Made by a program: the position numbers and the translations under genes. A stretch of DNA of 64,000 bases from Hydractinia symbiolongicarpus (Eukaryota > Cnidaria > Hydrozoa > Anthoathecata > Hydractiniidae). The stretch covers positions 3,534,001 through 3,598,000 of the forward strand of contig NC_079875.1 of NCBI RefSeq assembly GCF_029227915.1, in the 5' to 3' direction. The notes under the pieces were generated by a model, which saw only the letters and a list, made by a program, of their open reading frames with translations, made no database searches and was not told where the DNA came from. Of the stretch, positions 23,167 through 34,430 are shown piece by piece. Position 1 is the first letter of the stretch. Every line of letters begins with the position of its first letter.

Positions 23167-25282
23167 TCGAAGTCAAGAAATTGCTGACAAAAATTCTGAT
23201 GTTAAATCTGTGGTTTAATTGAATTATTCCCGCAAAAACATTTCCCATTAGCATTAAATTTTGCAGTGTTTATAGGCGAAATTTTTACCTAATCTTTCTC
23301 CTAATCTCGACTGATAAAATTTTCTTTTCCTAAATTTATTATTTTTTTTTTTGATGACTAGGTTAGAAATGAAAATTCTGTCATGATTTGCAAAATGAAG
23401 TCACGCGAATTTTAAAAAACCTTGACAATCACGAATTTTTGTCACCGCAAAAATTAAAAGTTATGTTTCACGTTGCTTCCTTTATCACGACTGGTGCGTA
23501 TTTGTTGACTTTACCAGGAGGCGTAACGACATGGAAGACATGCGGAAAAGCCATTTAACGTTTATTATTATCTCTTGTAAAAGTTTAACATGGAGGGATA
23601 ATAGTGACAGCAGCCTACGTGTTTTCCCTTTTTACATATCGTTGTTGTGACGAGGCTGGAAATTCCCTTACAAAGGAATTGTCGATTCATCTCTTAATTA
23701 TACCTATCATCCTACATTAAATTATTATTGGTGACGCACAACTTCCTTCCCAGGTTCAAAAAATAATAAGTTTCATGTAGACTGGTAAACAAGGGACGCA
23801 CAAGAAAAAGCAAATAGTCAAAATTGTGCTTCACATCATTACGTAAACAGTTTATAACCAGCCTCGATGTACAAACTTTAAGGATTAACGTTTGTTTTTA
23901 TGGTCAAGTTTTTACATATGATGAACTAACTTTGATAGTGTTGCTTCGTGAGGCTAAACATAGAGGTATAGAACTGAAAGTATTACACAAGAAATCGAGG
24001 TTGTCAACTGAGGCAAAGTATGGACCCCTCATAGTGCGAAACATGAGATGACGTGCTTAACAATGCGGCTTACCGCAATGAAATTGGAAACGTCGTGTTT
24101 AGACAACTTTAAAAGTGGAACGATATTTGTGTTTTTGTTTTGAAACACATACCTTCATTTCCTGCTAACAGTTAAGTCTGCTTTTGTTTTCTAAATTTAT
24201 CAAACAAAAATGTGGTTTACCAGCATGTCAATTCATCAAGATTTTTATTCATTACAAATCTATAAAGATACTTAAGAGCCAATAATAACTGGAATATTGA
24301 TAAGATATACCCGTGCCTGTTTTTGCGCCAGGTTTTAGATGCCGACTTTTTTATGATAAAAAAACAACAAGCGAATAAAACTTCGTCACCACTAAAATCC
24401 TATATATTTAAAAACCCGACGCTAAGAAAGATAACGGTCTCAGAATCTCTCATGTTTTCATTTCTCTTTTAACGAGAACGAATCGTGTATAAAAAAACTA
24501 GATGCCCTAAGGAAGAAGTTATAAAATATATACTGAAATTCAGAGGACGCATTGCCCAAAGTGGTTGTTTTTCAACAAGTTTCTTATTACATATGTTATA
24601 GTACCCACTTAACTGCAGCTCATGAAGGGGGTGGGTGTCGTAGGTCACAGAATTATTACAACTGGTTGTTGATGGCACTGGGAAGAAAGTAGGTAAACAT
24701 ATGCCACAAATAGGTTGCTCGCGAGACATTTAAGTCAGACTGTCTCTAAAAACATTTACCAACAAGACGACGGCTGTCTTATGTTGTCTCTTCTTTCAGT
24801 GGTTGGATAATGGTTTAATTGACAAACGCGTCGTGTTTATATGGACTTCCCTCTATGACGTCATCATTTGTTGACAGTGAGGACAAATATTTCTGTTGCA
24901 GCAGGCGTTAAAATACATTAACAGGAATGAGAGCTGACACTTTTGCTCATACATTTTTTTACACGTATTTGAAATTTAAATGTGAATAATGATAAGGTCA
25001 TGCGATATTACACTTCTCAGTTTTATTTTTCCTTGTTATACAAACGCCTAGGACTGACCGATGCTAAAGCAAGGTTGCAAGAACCAGCCTAAATTTATTT
25101 TATTCAAGATACAGTTGGTATACAGATTGATTCTCTAATCTCGTAAAGTTAAAATGTTAAAAGGTTCATATTCCTTTACGGCTAACTTCTCCGTCCGCTT
25201 GTCAACTGCTTATTAGATCACGTGATTAACTTGACCACCACGTGATTCAGTCTTTCCCACTATAAAATTACGAGTTATTATT

Positions 25283-28200
25283 TTAACTCTGCTTTTTAAT
25301 ATCGTGGGCTAAATGAGTAAAATCCGTTTTTTGTTTTGTTAAATCCGATAATTCATCCGATAACAGTTGATGTAAAGATTTACCAGGTTCGTGCGAATAA
25401 TACCAGCCTTTGTCAACAAAATCATATCTTTTTGGACCACTAAAAAAAAAGGAAATAAATTCACCAAGAAGCCCTTTCTTGTATGGACGAGCGTCTGAGA
25501 ACTTAATTCAATTTTGAGATATTCAAAATAGGCGCTTTTTCGCGGGAGGCGCTCGTTAAACATATAATGAAATAATTTTACCATTTTCTTGAAAGGAAAA
25601 ATAAATACGGTACTTATTTATTTTAATAAAAAAATGCGAAGAGCCCTGAAACGCCGTTGGTACAAAAATGATATCGTATTAAAACTGGATTAAAAGGCTG
25701 GGAGCATTATAAGTAGCTGATATAAAATCAACTGCTTCGTGAAAATAGAGTTAAAAAAAGTTGTCTGTTGTTTATTTTTTACGGGAACTACACCATGTTG
25801 AAACAGAGGTTAAGGGATACGCATTTAATTGGTCATGTTTAAGATGCCTTTTTCGAAGAGGGTTCAATAACTTACAGTAATTACAGTATATGTACCACAG
25901 CTTCTAAACTGTTGTCTTCTAAAGTGACAACAGCATAAAAAATCCAAGCTCGACCCCAAAACCTTTAATTGTGGCGATAAAGTATCGAAAAACGCGGCGC
26001 CTTTGGGAAGCCAGATACTCACCAGCATAACATATCCAAGCTCGACCCCAACACCTTTAATAATGGCAGTAAATATTGAAAAACGCGGCGCCTTTGGGAA
26101 GCAAGATACTCAACAGCATAACATATCCAAGCTCGACCCCAACACCTTTAATTATGGCGGAAATATTAAAAAACGCGGTGTCTTTGGGAAGCAAGATTCT
26201 CAACAGCATAACATATCCAAGCTCGACCCCAATAACTTTAATTATGGCGGTAAATATTAAAAACGCGGTGCCTTTGGGAAGCCAGATACTCAAACATGTA
26301 AAATAGTGGCATGTCAAGGTCATACATGTCTCCACAAGCACTATTGCGGTTTTGCAACTTATGCAATCTACTTTGAAAGAAGTGTTGTACTTTATAAGAG
26401 GTTTTTCTGGATCACACAACAAAGATGTAATTACGTAAGGTTATTTTACATCATTTAAAAAACATTTTTATAAAAATCATCATTTTAGACACAAAGGCAA
26501 CATTTACCTTACTGGAGACGATAACCATATTTGTCTGTTAGGGGTCTGTTTATTGATCACATATGTTCCATATTCTGAAAAAAAAAACCATAATTCTAAT
26601 TAGGAATTTTAAAGTTTCTGGTATGCATTCAAAAAGTAATGATTACGTGAGCATGTATAAACGTTAGGTTCAGTTGTCGAGCACGATATCATCATAAGAA
26701 TAAAAAGGAAACAATGTCAGATTTTTGGAACAATTTATTGCATTAATAAAAAAAAAACTCAACAAAATCAATGAGCCAATGTTAAAAGAGAAAAACTCCA
26801 ATTTCTACCGTGAAGTTCTTACTGTATGCCTGAAACTTGTTTTCACAATGCACTTTTATTTCTGACCAATCAGAAATTTTGAACAGGTGACACAAGATTA
26901 TTTACTTCAAACCAGTTATGCAGGTTTGTCAGGGGCGGATCCAAACCCCGTCAAATGGGTCAAAGGACGGGGTTTAAAAATAACAAGTATAGTTTATCTA
27001 ATTTTCAAATATTTACTACTAACCAGTAATATTTAGGGCGTGTAATAATGTATTCATTTGAGCGCTCATCAATATAAAAATTAATAATATTGCCGCCGCT
27101 GCTGCTGCCGTGTGTATGGTCGCGCGGTGGTGGCGGTGGCGCGCGTGATGGCATCAGCTTCATTTTCGTTGCGAAGACAGGGCGCAAAGATGGCTAGACC
27201 TAATCTTTAATGGTGGATAGAAAAATATAGACTTTGTTCTGCAGGTTTTTGACGGAGCAATGAGGTTATTCTTAACTCTTATTGGTCTAGAGTGCCGGGT
27301 TTGCAGGAGAAGAACACCGGCAGGATTTGATTGGTCATTACAGAAGTTTTCTTAAGTTGTGATTTGCTAAAAATCAATACCCTGCAAAAGCCAAAATGCT
27401 CACGCTAGTCTTCATCTTCATATCTTCCTCAACATCATTGCTCAACATGGCGTTTAGTTCAGTGAGAGAAGATGTTTTGAAATTATTTCAAGACGAAGAT
27501 TTGCAGAAATTGATTGAAATATTTAATATTTATTCTGAGAAATGGATAAATTCAAATAAAAATGTGTTTTTAAACACAGAACAGCTTTATGCTGTACTTT
27601 CTTGTGGAGAAATTGGTGTGAATGAAGATGCTTTGAAATATCTTCCTGCATCAGTTTCTTCCAAGAATTGTGTTGCATTGAGGTAAGATTTTATTTTCTG
27701 TAATTTCCATTTCTGATTATTGCTGACCATTTGTTACCATAGTAATTAAGTGTACATCACTATGTCATCACCATGAACTACTTATGGCTAGATAGATAGA
27801 TAGATGTGCATATTTTACATGGCTAGCCTCACAAATATCGAGGGATATACCCTGTCTATTATTTCCAGGAGGGGCCATGGCTTAGATGGAGAGTCCTAGA
27901 GTATTTAATGCTCATTTTGAGCGACGCAGACCCAATTAGGGCCCGCGCTCTACTAGACAACTCCCGGCAACATCCAACGGCCCACACAGTGTGCCATCTT
28001 CCCAATTTCCCTCACATGGCTTGGGTTAACCCGGGGCTATGGTAACATTCACTCGCCCATGTTGAATCGCCGTCAAGAGGAATCGAACCCCGGTCTCCCG
28101 CACAGAGTACGAGAGCTATAACCACTAATCTACGGCGCCATATAATAAGCTAGCTAGCTGCATGTATTCGTGGTTTTTGTTTTGATTATTACTCTTGGAG

Positions 28201-31200
28201 AGCTAGCAACCGTATCTATGGTAGCTAGCTGGCATGTGTGTGTGGAATTAATAATGGTTTTGATTCTTCTCAAAATGTTAAAACTTGGTGTCTTTTCTCT
28301 GAGGAGTGAATTCTCTTTAATTTCTCTAAGAAATATTTATTTATTTTTCACTGTTTAGGTCCGAATCATCTGGAAATTGCTTGTTTAGCTCCATATCCTT
28401 ATGTCTGGCAGGTGATAATAGTTTGACGCAACAGTTAAGGCTACTTGCTTGCATTGAACTTTTTGTCAATTCTGAGTATTATAGTTCTCACCCCAATTTA
28501 TTTGTTGACAAATATCCATCTTTAAGTCCATCAAATATTTTAGCAATGTCAGTATCTCATGCTGCTGTTGATACTAATTTTAAGGCTGCTGAACTTGTCA
28601 AAGCTGAGGCTACTTTTTGTTTGAAAAACATGAACCAGTGGTCTGGTTTTCTCTTTGTTTTGTCATTGTCTTCTATAATTCGCAGAAATATTATGTGTTA
28701 TTATCCTGATTGTGCTCCTCTCAAATACAAAGAAATATTCAATAAAAAGGTTTTTCCACGTGTGCCAAAGGTTGATGAAACTTGCTTCCATATTTTGTTT
28801 TGTTATGAACGTTATCTCATTTCAGATCTTACTTTTAAACATAATCACTATGTGCCACTTTTATATACTTCTAAGGAATTAATTTATAAGCCTCTATTTA
28901 AGAAGAAATGTATGTCTACCAATGTTTTTGGATTCTTTCAAAAGAAAATTGATTTTAAACCTGTCACCAAGAATAAGCTTATTTTACCATAGGTATCTCT
29001 TTCTCAGCAATTGCCTACATCAAGTCAGGATCCCCAAGCAATAATAAAAGGTACTAATAATACACCTTCAAGCAACATTTCAAATCCTTCTACTTCTTCT
29101 GTATCTAATGTTTTTAGTAATCTTTTACAAAATAGTACTAGCCATGAACCTAATTTTTTTCCAAACAATAATAAATCAGTCATAACATCAAAAATAGTTG
29201 ATTCCCTTCCACAAAATTTTGATGTAACTGATGTTTTATTTGATATAGATGATATTATTTTAATTGTTATGTATATTTGTTGCAAAGGTTGGTATTATAT
29301 TATACTATTGGTATTCTTAAAAAATTAATTTAATAGAAAATATGTTTATCAAAATTATTAAAACACTTATATTAATACTACTTTATCACTTTGATTGTTA
29401 ACATATTTCGTGTTCCATTTCCATTTTTTTAGTCCATAGTTCATTTTCATTTAATTGACAACTGTCAAGAAATATTAGAACATAGTTGCAGGGACTATGG
29501 GGTTACTCAGTTGTCATTTTATCCTGCATTCATTTTTATTCATATCAAACCATTTCATTCCAATATTCATTATCATTTAATTGGCAACTGTCAAGAAATA
29601 GTAGAACATAGTTGCAGGGACTATGGGGTTACTCAGTTGTCATTTTATTCTGCATTCATTTTTATTCATATCAAACCATTTCATTCCAATATTCATTATC
29701 ATTTAATTGGCAACTGTCAAGAAATAGTAGAACATAGTTGCAGGGACTATGGGGTTACTCAGTTGTCATTTTATCCTGCATTCATTTTAATTTATATAAA
29801 ACCATTTCATTCCAATATTCATTATCATTTAATTGACAACTGTCAAGAAATAGTAGAACATAGTTGCAGTTGTCAAGTTATCCTGTATTTTTTAAATATA
29901 AATATGCCAATGACAGCTAAATTTTTCTCTATTTTTTCCTCATCATTGTATCTTGTTATCTTAATTCTTTACTTCTTTTTTATTTGGCTGTCCATGTCTG
30001 GATGACATTTTTTGTTATCCTAGGCATGCTGATGAGCTCTGATATTGAGCGAAACGGCCTATTAACATCTATAAATTATATGAGATAATCTTGTTTCTTT
30101 AGTTCATAGGCTTCATATATAACAATAGAAACTCAGCAAGAAAGACAAGCAACCAAACAACATTGTTGAAAAGATGACACGGTAACGATTTTCGTTTTAT
30201 GCTGTATGAATGACAAATAGCCTTTTTATTTTCCAAATAATTTAGATGGGGGAATGTTGTTTTCAGACAATCTAGGATCCTCCAATGTTTAAAAATTTTC
30301 TGGCCCCTCAGGCCCAACAATGGTGGGCCTTCGCGTGTCACTAATATAAGTACATTTTATGACGGGGTACATCAAAAATCCTAGACCCGTCCCTGGGTTT
30401 GTGTCAAGTTTTATCAAAAGTTTTTAAACAAAGCCAGTAGAAAAATAATAGTAAATGTAAAACTTAATCAGTTCACATACCACCAAGTTTTGCAGTCATG
30501 ACACCATCCTAACAAACAAATATTTTCATAAGTACACTAATATATATACTCAACCTTGTAGCATAATATTTGTAGTATTGTTGCAAGTACTTGTATATAT
30601 CTACTTCTTCTATTAGTTACAATGGGCAAGCTACAGATAGTTTTCATTTAGAACAATTTTTTTAGGCAAAAAAGAATTATATAAAGTGTATTTAATCAAG
30701 CGATTGGTAAAAATCATGAATGACATAATTCAAATTTGGTGTTTTTTTAAAAAATTGTCTATCTCATCAAACGAAGGTAGTTGCAATTAGGGCTAACCAC
30801 TTATGCAGAATTTTTTTTGACAAACCTGGAAGTTTTCAAACCCAAGGATAAGATTTCAACGTCATGTATTTTAATAAGTTACTTACAGCTAACAGACAGT
30901 CATAGCTGTCTGAAAAGAAGCCTTCGTCAGCCAAACAATCAAAGTGATCTGCTAATTCTTCCAATGTGTCATCAACAATATTTGTGAATTCATTAAGTGA
31001 CATTGAACTAAAAACAACAGAAACAACCACTTTACATTTCAGTTATATATATTATTTTTAAATTAGAATTTTACATGTTTTTAACTTCACAATATTTTTA
31101 ATATATTCTGTTCATTCATCTTTACACAGCATGACCTTTTGAAATAAATGAAGTATATGTCCATATTATAGTAAAAACTTTGCAAAAAAATTGGTAAGTA

Positions 31201-32368
31201 CCTTAGTTCCCTTAATTTTCGCGCACCATTTATTTTTGCTCTTTCAAATTTTCGAACCCCAAATTTTGAAGGAGTGTGCTCCAGCCTCGCACAAGCACAC
31301 TCCTTCGTATGTAACACAGGATGGATATCTGTTTCTTTCTTTAAAGGAAACAAAGATTTTACTTTCATTGTTGGCCATAATACAATAAAAATAAAACGGT
31401 TATCAGTAAACTTATTAAGATTAACTCATTATTCCTGATTGGTTTTTTGAAGAAAAAAAAAATGTTTTTCACGTTACCATTTTGTGAACAAAATGAAAAA
31501 GATGATAAGAAATTTATTAACAAACTTATAGTCACTCGTTTACGTGGAAAATAATTTCAAGAGCGCCTCAGGGTTTTTGTAAAAGAAAAAATTCTTGAAA
31601 CATATTTTATACAGATATATACAGAACCAAACTTTAAATGAATAATTAGACTCTAACATATAACACTTTTTTATAACGGCATAACTTTAAAAAGGTTAAA
31701 ATTTATGATAAATTAGATTTTAGTATGAACGAAATCCCCTAGATGATGTTTTAATTATGTAATTTTTGTATATATATCAGCACACGTTTTTAAGTTTTAT
31801 ACCTGATGATGTATATACTTACGAAAAGCTTCGTTTTTAATTTAACAAAATACACATATAAATTTTAAAGATGTCATATTAATATACATTTACTATGGCG
31901 AAAAAGAAACTACTACATATTATACTGTTTGCATAAAAAACTGTGCACAGATCAAAACCTAAAAATAAATAAAATGTTACCTGCTAGTACAAAACGAAGT
32001 TCTGAAAGTTTTCCAGGCAAACCGTGATGAACAACATCTCTTTTTCTGGGTAAGTGAAAATAAAAGTGAGGAACTAAAGCTAGCTAGCAATTTTAGATTT
32101 TAGATTTGTTTTCAAAAGTATAACGAAATTGTACCCACTGCTCCTTTTTGCATCAAAGAGGATATCACTAATATACTATTCTTTTAAAAAACCCAACTGT
32201 AAGCTGCAACGTGGCCTAAAAGTTTGGAATATATGTACATACCAAAATTGCGTTTTTGGAAGTTAAAACTTGTTGTCTTGAGTGCAAGCTAATATTGGCA
32301 AAACATAACCTCGATGATAAACAAAGTCCACTTCGTAAACCATTTCTTATTACTCTTCTCCAGATCAT
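25283..32368 (-). CDS. FXN: Frataxin, mitochondrial iron-sulfur cluster assembly factor
   Basis: Frataxin is the mitochondrial matrix protein that stimulates the NFS1-ISCU complex in Fe-S cluster synthesis. Exons on the minus strand, 5' to 3': 32368-32243, 32045-31981, 31007-30887, 30508-30481 (28 nt), 26574-26508, 25439-25283. They sum to 564 nt, giving 187 aa, with all phases matching. Exons 1-2 encode an Arg/Ser/Leu-rich, acid-free leader starting [14 protein letters not shown], a typical mitochondrial presequence. Exon 3 is the acidic helix ([19 protein letters not shown]). Exon 4 gives DGVMTAKLG. Exon 5 gives [19 protein letters not shown], the conserved sheet with the partner-binding Asn and Trp. 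Exon 6 begins SGPKRYD and carries the C-terminal helix. Intron 4 is ~3.9 kb because of a transposon insertion carrying its own gene on the other strand; intron 5 holds a 90-bp minisatellite. A ~2-kb gap separates it head-to-head from TICRR. Confidence 0.95.
25927..26297. repeat. 90-bp minisatellite, about four copies, in frataxin intron 5
   Basis: Four units of 90-91 bp contain AGCTCGACCCCAA, CTTTAATTATGGCGG and AACGCGGYGCCTTTGGGAAG. The period is a multiple of three, so frames stay open across copies on both strands; this looks like a by-product of the repeat rather than coding. Confidence 0.9.
27396..28992 (+). CDS. OTU-like cysteine protease domain protein, transposon-borne
   Basis: Two exons, 27396-27682 and 28359-28992, are joined in phase (AG|G) and give 306 aa. 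Exon 2 opens with [18 protein letters not shown], matching the catalytic-cysteine loop of OTU deubiquitinase-like folds (GNCLF) followed by a helix [16 protein letters not shown]. Near the end NHYVPLL supplies the usual histidine. This arrangement recurs in many uncharacterised invertebrate and fish proteins related to the vertnin/OTU group; I infer the fold, not a demonstrated substrate. The N-terminal 95 aa (hydrophobic start, then an acidic helical region) is not recognised; initiation could instead be at the second ATG (27447). After the TAG at 28990-28992 the same frame stays open for another 112 codons (to 29328) with Ser/Asn-rich composition. The true protein may therefore be longer, through splicing, readthrough or a recent nonsense change. 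The gene sits inside a hAT-like element within frataxin intron 4. Confidence 0.7.
27785..28142 (-). mobile_element. tRNA-derived SINE, inserted in the OTU-like gene intron
   Basis: Read on the minus strand, the head from 28142 has an A box TAGATTAGTGG and a perfect B box GGTTCGATTCC (28079-28089), typical RNA polymerase III promoter elements of a tRNA-derived SINE. A ~250-bp unrelated body follows, and the 3' end runs into a CTAT microsatellite (about 27786-27806). It is GC-richer than its surroundings. No target duplication was identified. Confidence 0.8.
28993..29328 (+). other. In-frame open extension downstream of the OTU-like stop codon
   Basis: It continues in the same frame as the OTU-like exon for 112 codons ([15 protein letters not shown]..., Ser/Asn/Thr-rich, then an acidic [10 protein letters not shown] stretch). 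The only interruption is the TAG at 28990-28992. A TTTCTCAG acceptor-like sequence at 29003-29010 would allow an in-phase splice skipping the stop, though no strong donor precedes it. Confidence 0.4.
29440..29873. repeat. 126-bp tandem repeat, about 3.5 copies
   Basis: The period is exactly 126 bp: TTGRCAACTGTCAAG starts at 29455, 29581, 29707 and 29833. Each unit has the palindrome TTGACA-AC-TGTCAA (TTGGCA in some) and GTTGCAGGGACTATGGGG. Because 126 is a multiple of three, an open frame spans the array; it shows no domain and I do not call it a gene. It lies between the OTU-like gene and the hammerhead motif. Confidence 0.9.
29986..30059 (+). ncRNA. Type III hammerhead self-cleaving ribozyme
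   Basis: All conserved parts are in order: cleavage triplet GTC (29990-29992), CTGATGA (30029-30035) and GAAA (30051-30054). Stem I is nine pairs, CATGTCTGG (29993-30001) with CTAGGCATG (30020-30028), two of them G-U. Stem II is four perfect pairs GCTC/GAGC (30036-30039, 30047-30050) with loop TGATATT. Stem III is five pairs GGCTG/CGGCC (29986-29990, 30055-30059) including one G-U, next to the required A-U closing pair (30054, 29991). The open end is stem III, hence type III. Cleavage is predicted after C29992. It reads in the same sense as the OTU-like gene and antisense to frataxin, so it would act only on the element's transcript. The size of loop I (18 nt) allows the usual loop I-loop II contact, which I did not model. 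Confidence 0.82.
31269..31307. repeat. 13-bp perfect hairpin in frataxin intron 2
   Basis: GAAGGAGTGTGCT is exactly inverted as AGCACACTCCTTC across a 13-nt loop. No neighbouring gene end makes it an obvious terminator; it may be a small foldback remnant. Confidence 0.6.
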
Positions 32369-34430
32369 TATTATACAAACAACAATTTATGTGGTGCAAT
32401 TTACTCAAGGCAGATAGCTACAGATTGCTAGTGACAAACGTGTTCTTTTCACTTCATAACAGCTACGAAATAAGGTCGATAAACGTTATGGCTAGCTAAG
32501 GAAAAAAACATGAACTCTCCACTGTGGATAGCTTGGTTGCTGCCAGGCTGCCATATTAGCAGATTGTTATTGTTTACAAAAAGCAAAGTGGATATTAATT
32601 AACAAAACTTGAGCGGGAATGATGGATACAAACAGTTTACTTTTTTTTGCAATCTTTCTGGTTTAACCATCTGACTAAAATATATTTTAGCGTAACATGA
32701 ATACTTTTAATGTCATAGGCATTAGTTGTCTTTCCTATCATGTGGATACATTTTTTAAAAAAAAGTCACTGTAGCTAGCTAGCTAAAGCCAAAAGTTTTT
32801 TCAGCTCTTCTACCCTAAACCCTCTGCTTAAAAGTTCCTTGTCTGTCCTTGTCTCCCCCTTACAAAACACCTTGTACTGGTTCAAATGAGACCAACTTGC
32901 TGGTTAATTCAGGACTTAGATGTTAACATCTTGAAATTCTCTGATCATTTTTAACAAAAATGACCAAAATATTTAAATTCAGTGCCGGAATTTAGGGAAA
33001 CATGCAATTTTTCAAGTTTATACACTAAGTACAACTGCCTCTAATAGCCAAACTTTCGATGTTTTATGAAGAAATGACCACATAAATTAACTGCAGTGAA
33101 AATTTTTTACTGTAGTTAAATATGATCAAACTCTTACAATAAATCCTGTTCTAATAATCTTTTGGTATTCAAAATTTCCTATGTTATATATATAATTTTG
33201 CTGATATAGCTATCCAAATATGCCACTCATTTTTCTCAAAAGTTCCTTGTTTTCTTTTTCAAAATTAGATAATTTTAACCCGGATCCGTGAATACAGTAC
33301 AGTGATGAACATTTTACAACAGTGATGAAAACTCTGGGAATTATTATATAGCTAAGGTGCAAAAGTTGATTGTGCACATGATTGCACATCCTAACTTAAA
33401 AGCATTTCTTTTTTATCTTCATAAAATCGACGAGTCTTTAAATATGACATCTTAAAGACAAAAGTTTGAGTTAAAAAATGGCTTTTTTGAAAAAAGTAAA
33501 ATAAATCAAAAACGGGGACGTTGTGGAAAATAATTAAAAACTTGTTTTTACATACATCTATCACAATTCTAAAGGACATCGAATGAAAGTTGGAAACAAA
33601 GTAGTTTTGTAAACAACACTTTTTTGAAGGCAGGGCGTGTTTCAAAATTGTCTCTGTACTTTTCAAAAGTTAAAAATTTTAAAATTATTTTTACATTATT
33701 TAATAGGTATTTAAAAATGCTTTGTGATGTATGAATGAATAAACTTTAATTAACTATCACTGAAAAAATAGCCATTTAAAAAAACCATGCTCAAAAGGTA
33801 TGCCTTCACCTTAAAGTCCCCCTGAAAATGAATGTGTAAAAAGTTAAAATTAACCTTAAGAGCAAATAAGTGGTGAAGTCAGTTATTTTTGATTGCATTG
33901 ATAACTGGAAACCATTTGGGAAAGTTGACCCATTTTCTATAGTCAGGTCAGCCCACCCGTTTCAGAACAGATTGGTTAATGATGTCATCAAAAAAATTAA
34001 AACCCCAATATCTTGTACATTTCTTGGTTGGTATTTCAAGCTCTAAAAAGTTTTTTGTGTATTGGTTGGTCATTGCTGACATTATCAAAATTCAAGACAG
34101 ATCTTTTCAATTCTTTTTGTGCGTTTTTAATGGGTTTATTGACTAGTTATTGTTTGACTAGTTATTGCTGGGGTCATTTAACCTGTCTTAACCTATATAA
34201 ATAATAATAAACGTTTATTTTAAAGTTAAAGAAGTTTTTAACACAAACAATAAGACCATCTTATTGTTTGTGTTGGAGAAATCTGAATTTTGTGATAACA
34301 GATTGTATTTTATATTGTGCACTGTAAAATTAGTTATGGAATTAAATGTATTATAGCTAATATAAAACTGTTTCCTGTTTTAATTTTGGGTTATGTAATT
34401 TTTATCTCTATAGATTGAAAAAAAAAAATT
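32369..34430. other. Shared upstream region between frataxin and TICRR
   Basis: The two genes are divergent, with start codons 2.06 kb apart. The sequence is AT-rich, with a TAGCTAGCTAGC run near 32773-32784. No coding exon or clear promoter element was recognised. Confidence 0.4.

Larger units (their letters stand above)
18265..25282. other. 7-kb region without a recognised gene; scattered foldbacks
   Basis: No long or homologous-looking reading frame was found on either strand. The likely KLF poly(A) signal AATAAA is at 18318-18323. Two short foldbacks with CTCGTYCCCAGGG-type ends lie at 22544-22624 and 23091-23166, and a lone CCTGGGAATGAGGTTGG is at 21490-21506. The short frame at 23824-24051 has protein-like composition (YDELTLIVLLREAKHRGIEL) but no family I recognise; it may be a transposon remnant. 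Confidence 0.5.
26930..30395 (+). mobile_element. hAT-like transposon insertion (~3.5 kb) in frataxin intron 4, carrying an OTU-like gene
   Basis: The left end reads CAGGGGCGGATCCA (26930-26943). The right end, read inverted, is CAGGGACGGGTCTA (30382-30395), matching 11 of 14 and followed in both by a CCCCGTCA block. The heptamer GGTTTGT directly abuts both ends (26923-26929 and 30396-30402), as a hAT target duplication would; an eighth base differs. CAGGGGCGG termini are a known hAT hallmark. No hAT transposase (BED finger, RNase H core, dimerisation region) was seen inside, so the element would be non-autonomous. Contents, all on the plus strand unless noted: the OTU-like gene 27396-28992, a minus-strand SINE in that gene's intron, the 126-bp array and the hammerhead ribozyme. 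It lies antisense to frataxin. Confidence 0.65.

Noticed and set aside
26003-26422. Overlapping frames with 30-residue repeats
   Set aside because: By-product of the 90-bp minisatellite; both strands are open, which argues against coding.
29511-30005. 164-codon frame with 42-residue repeats
   Set aside because: It follows from the 126-bp tandem array; no domain, and it runs into the hammerhead.
31803-31833. Second CTGATGA...GAAA hammerhead-like motif
   Set aside because: The bases between cannot form stem II, and no cleavage triplet with a pairing stem was found.
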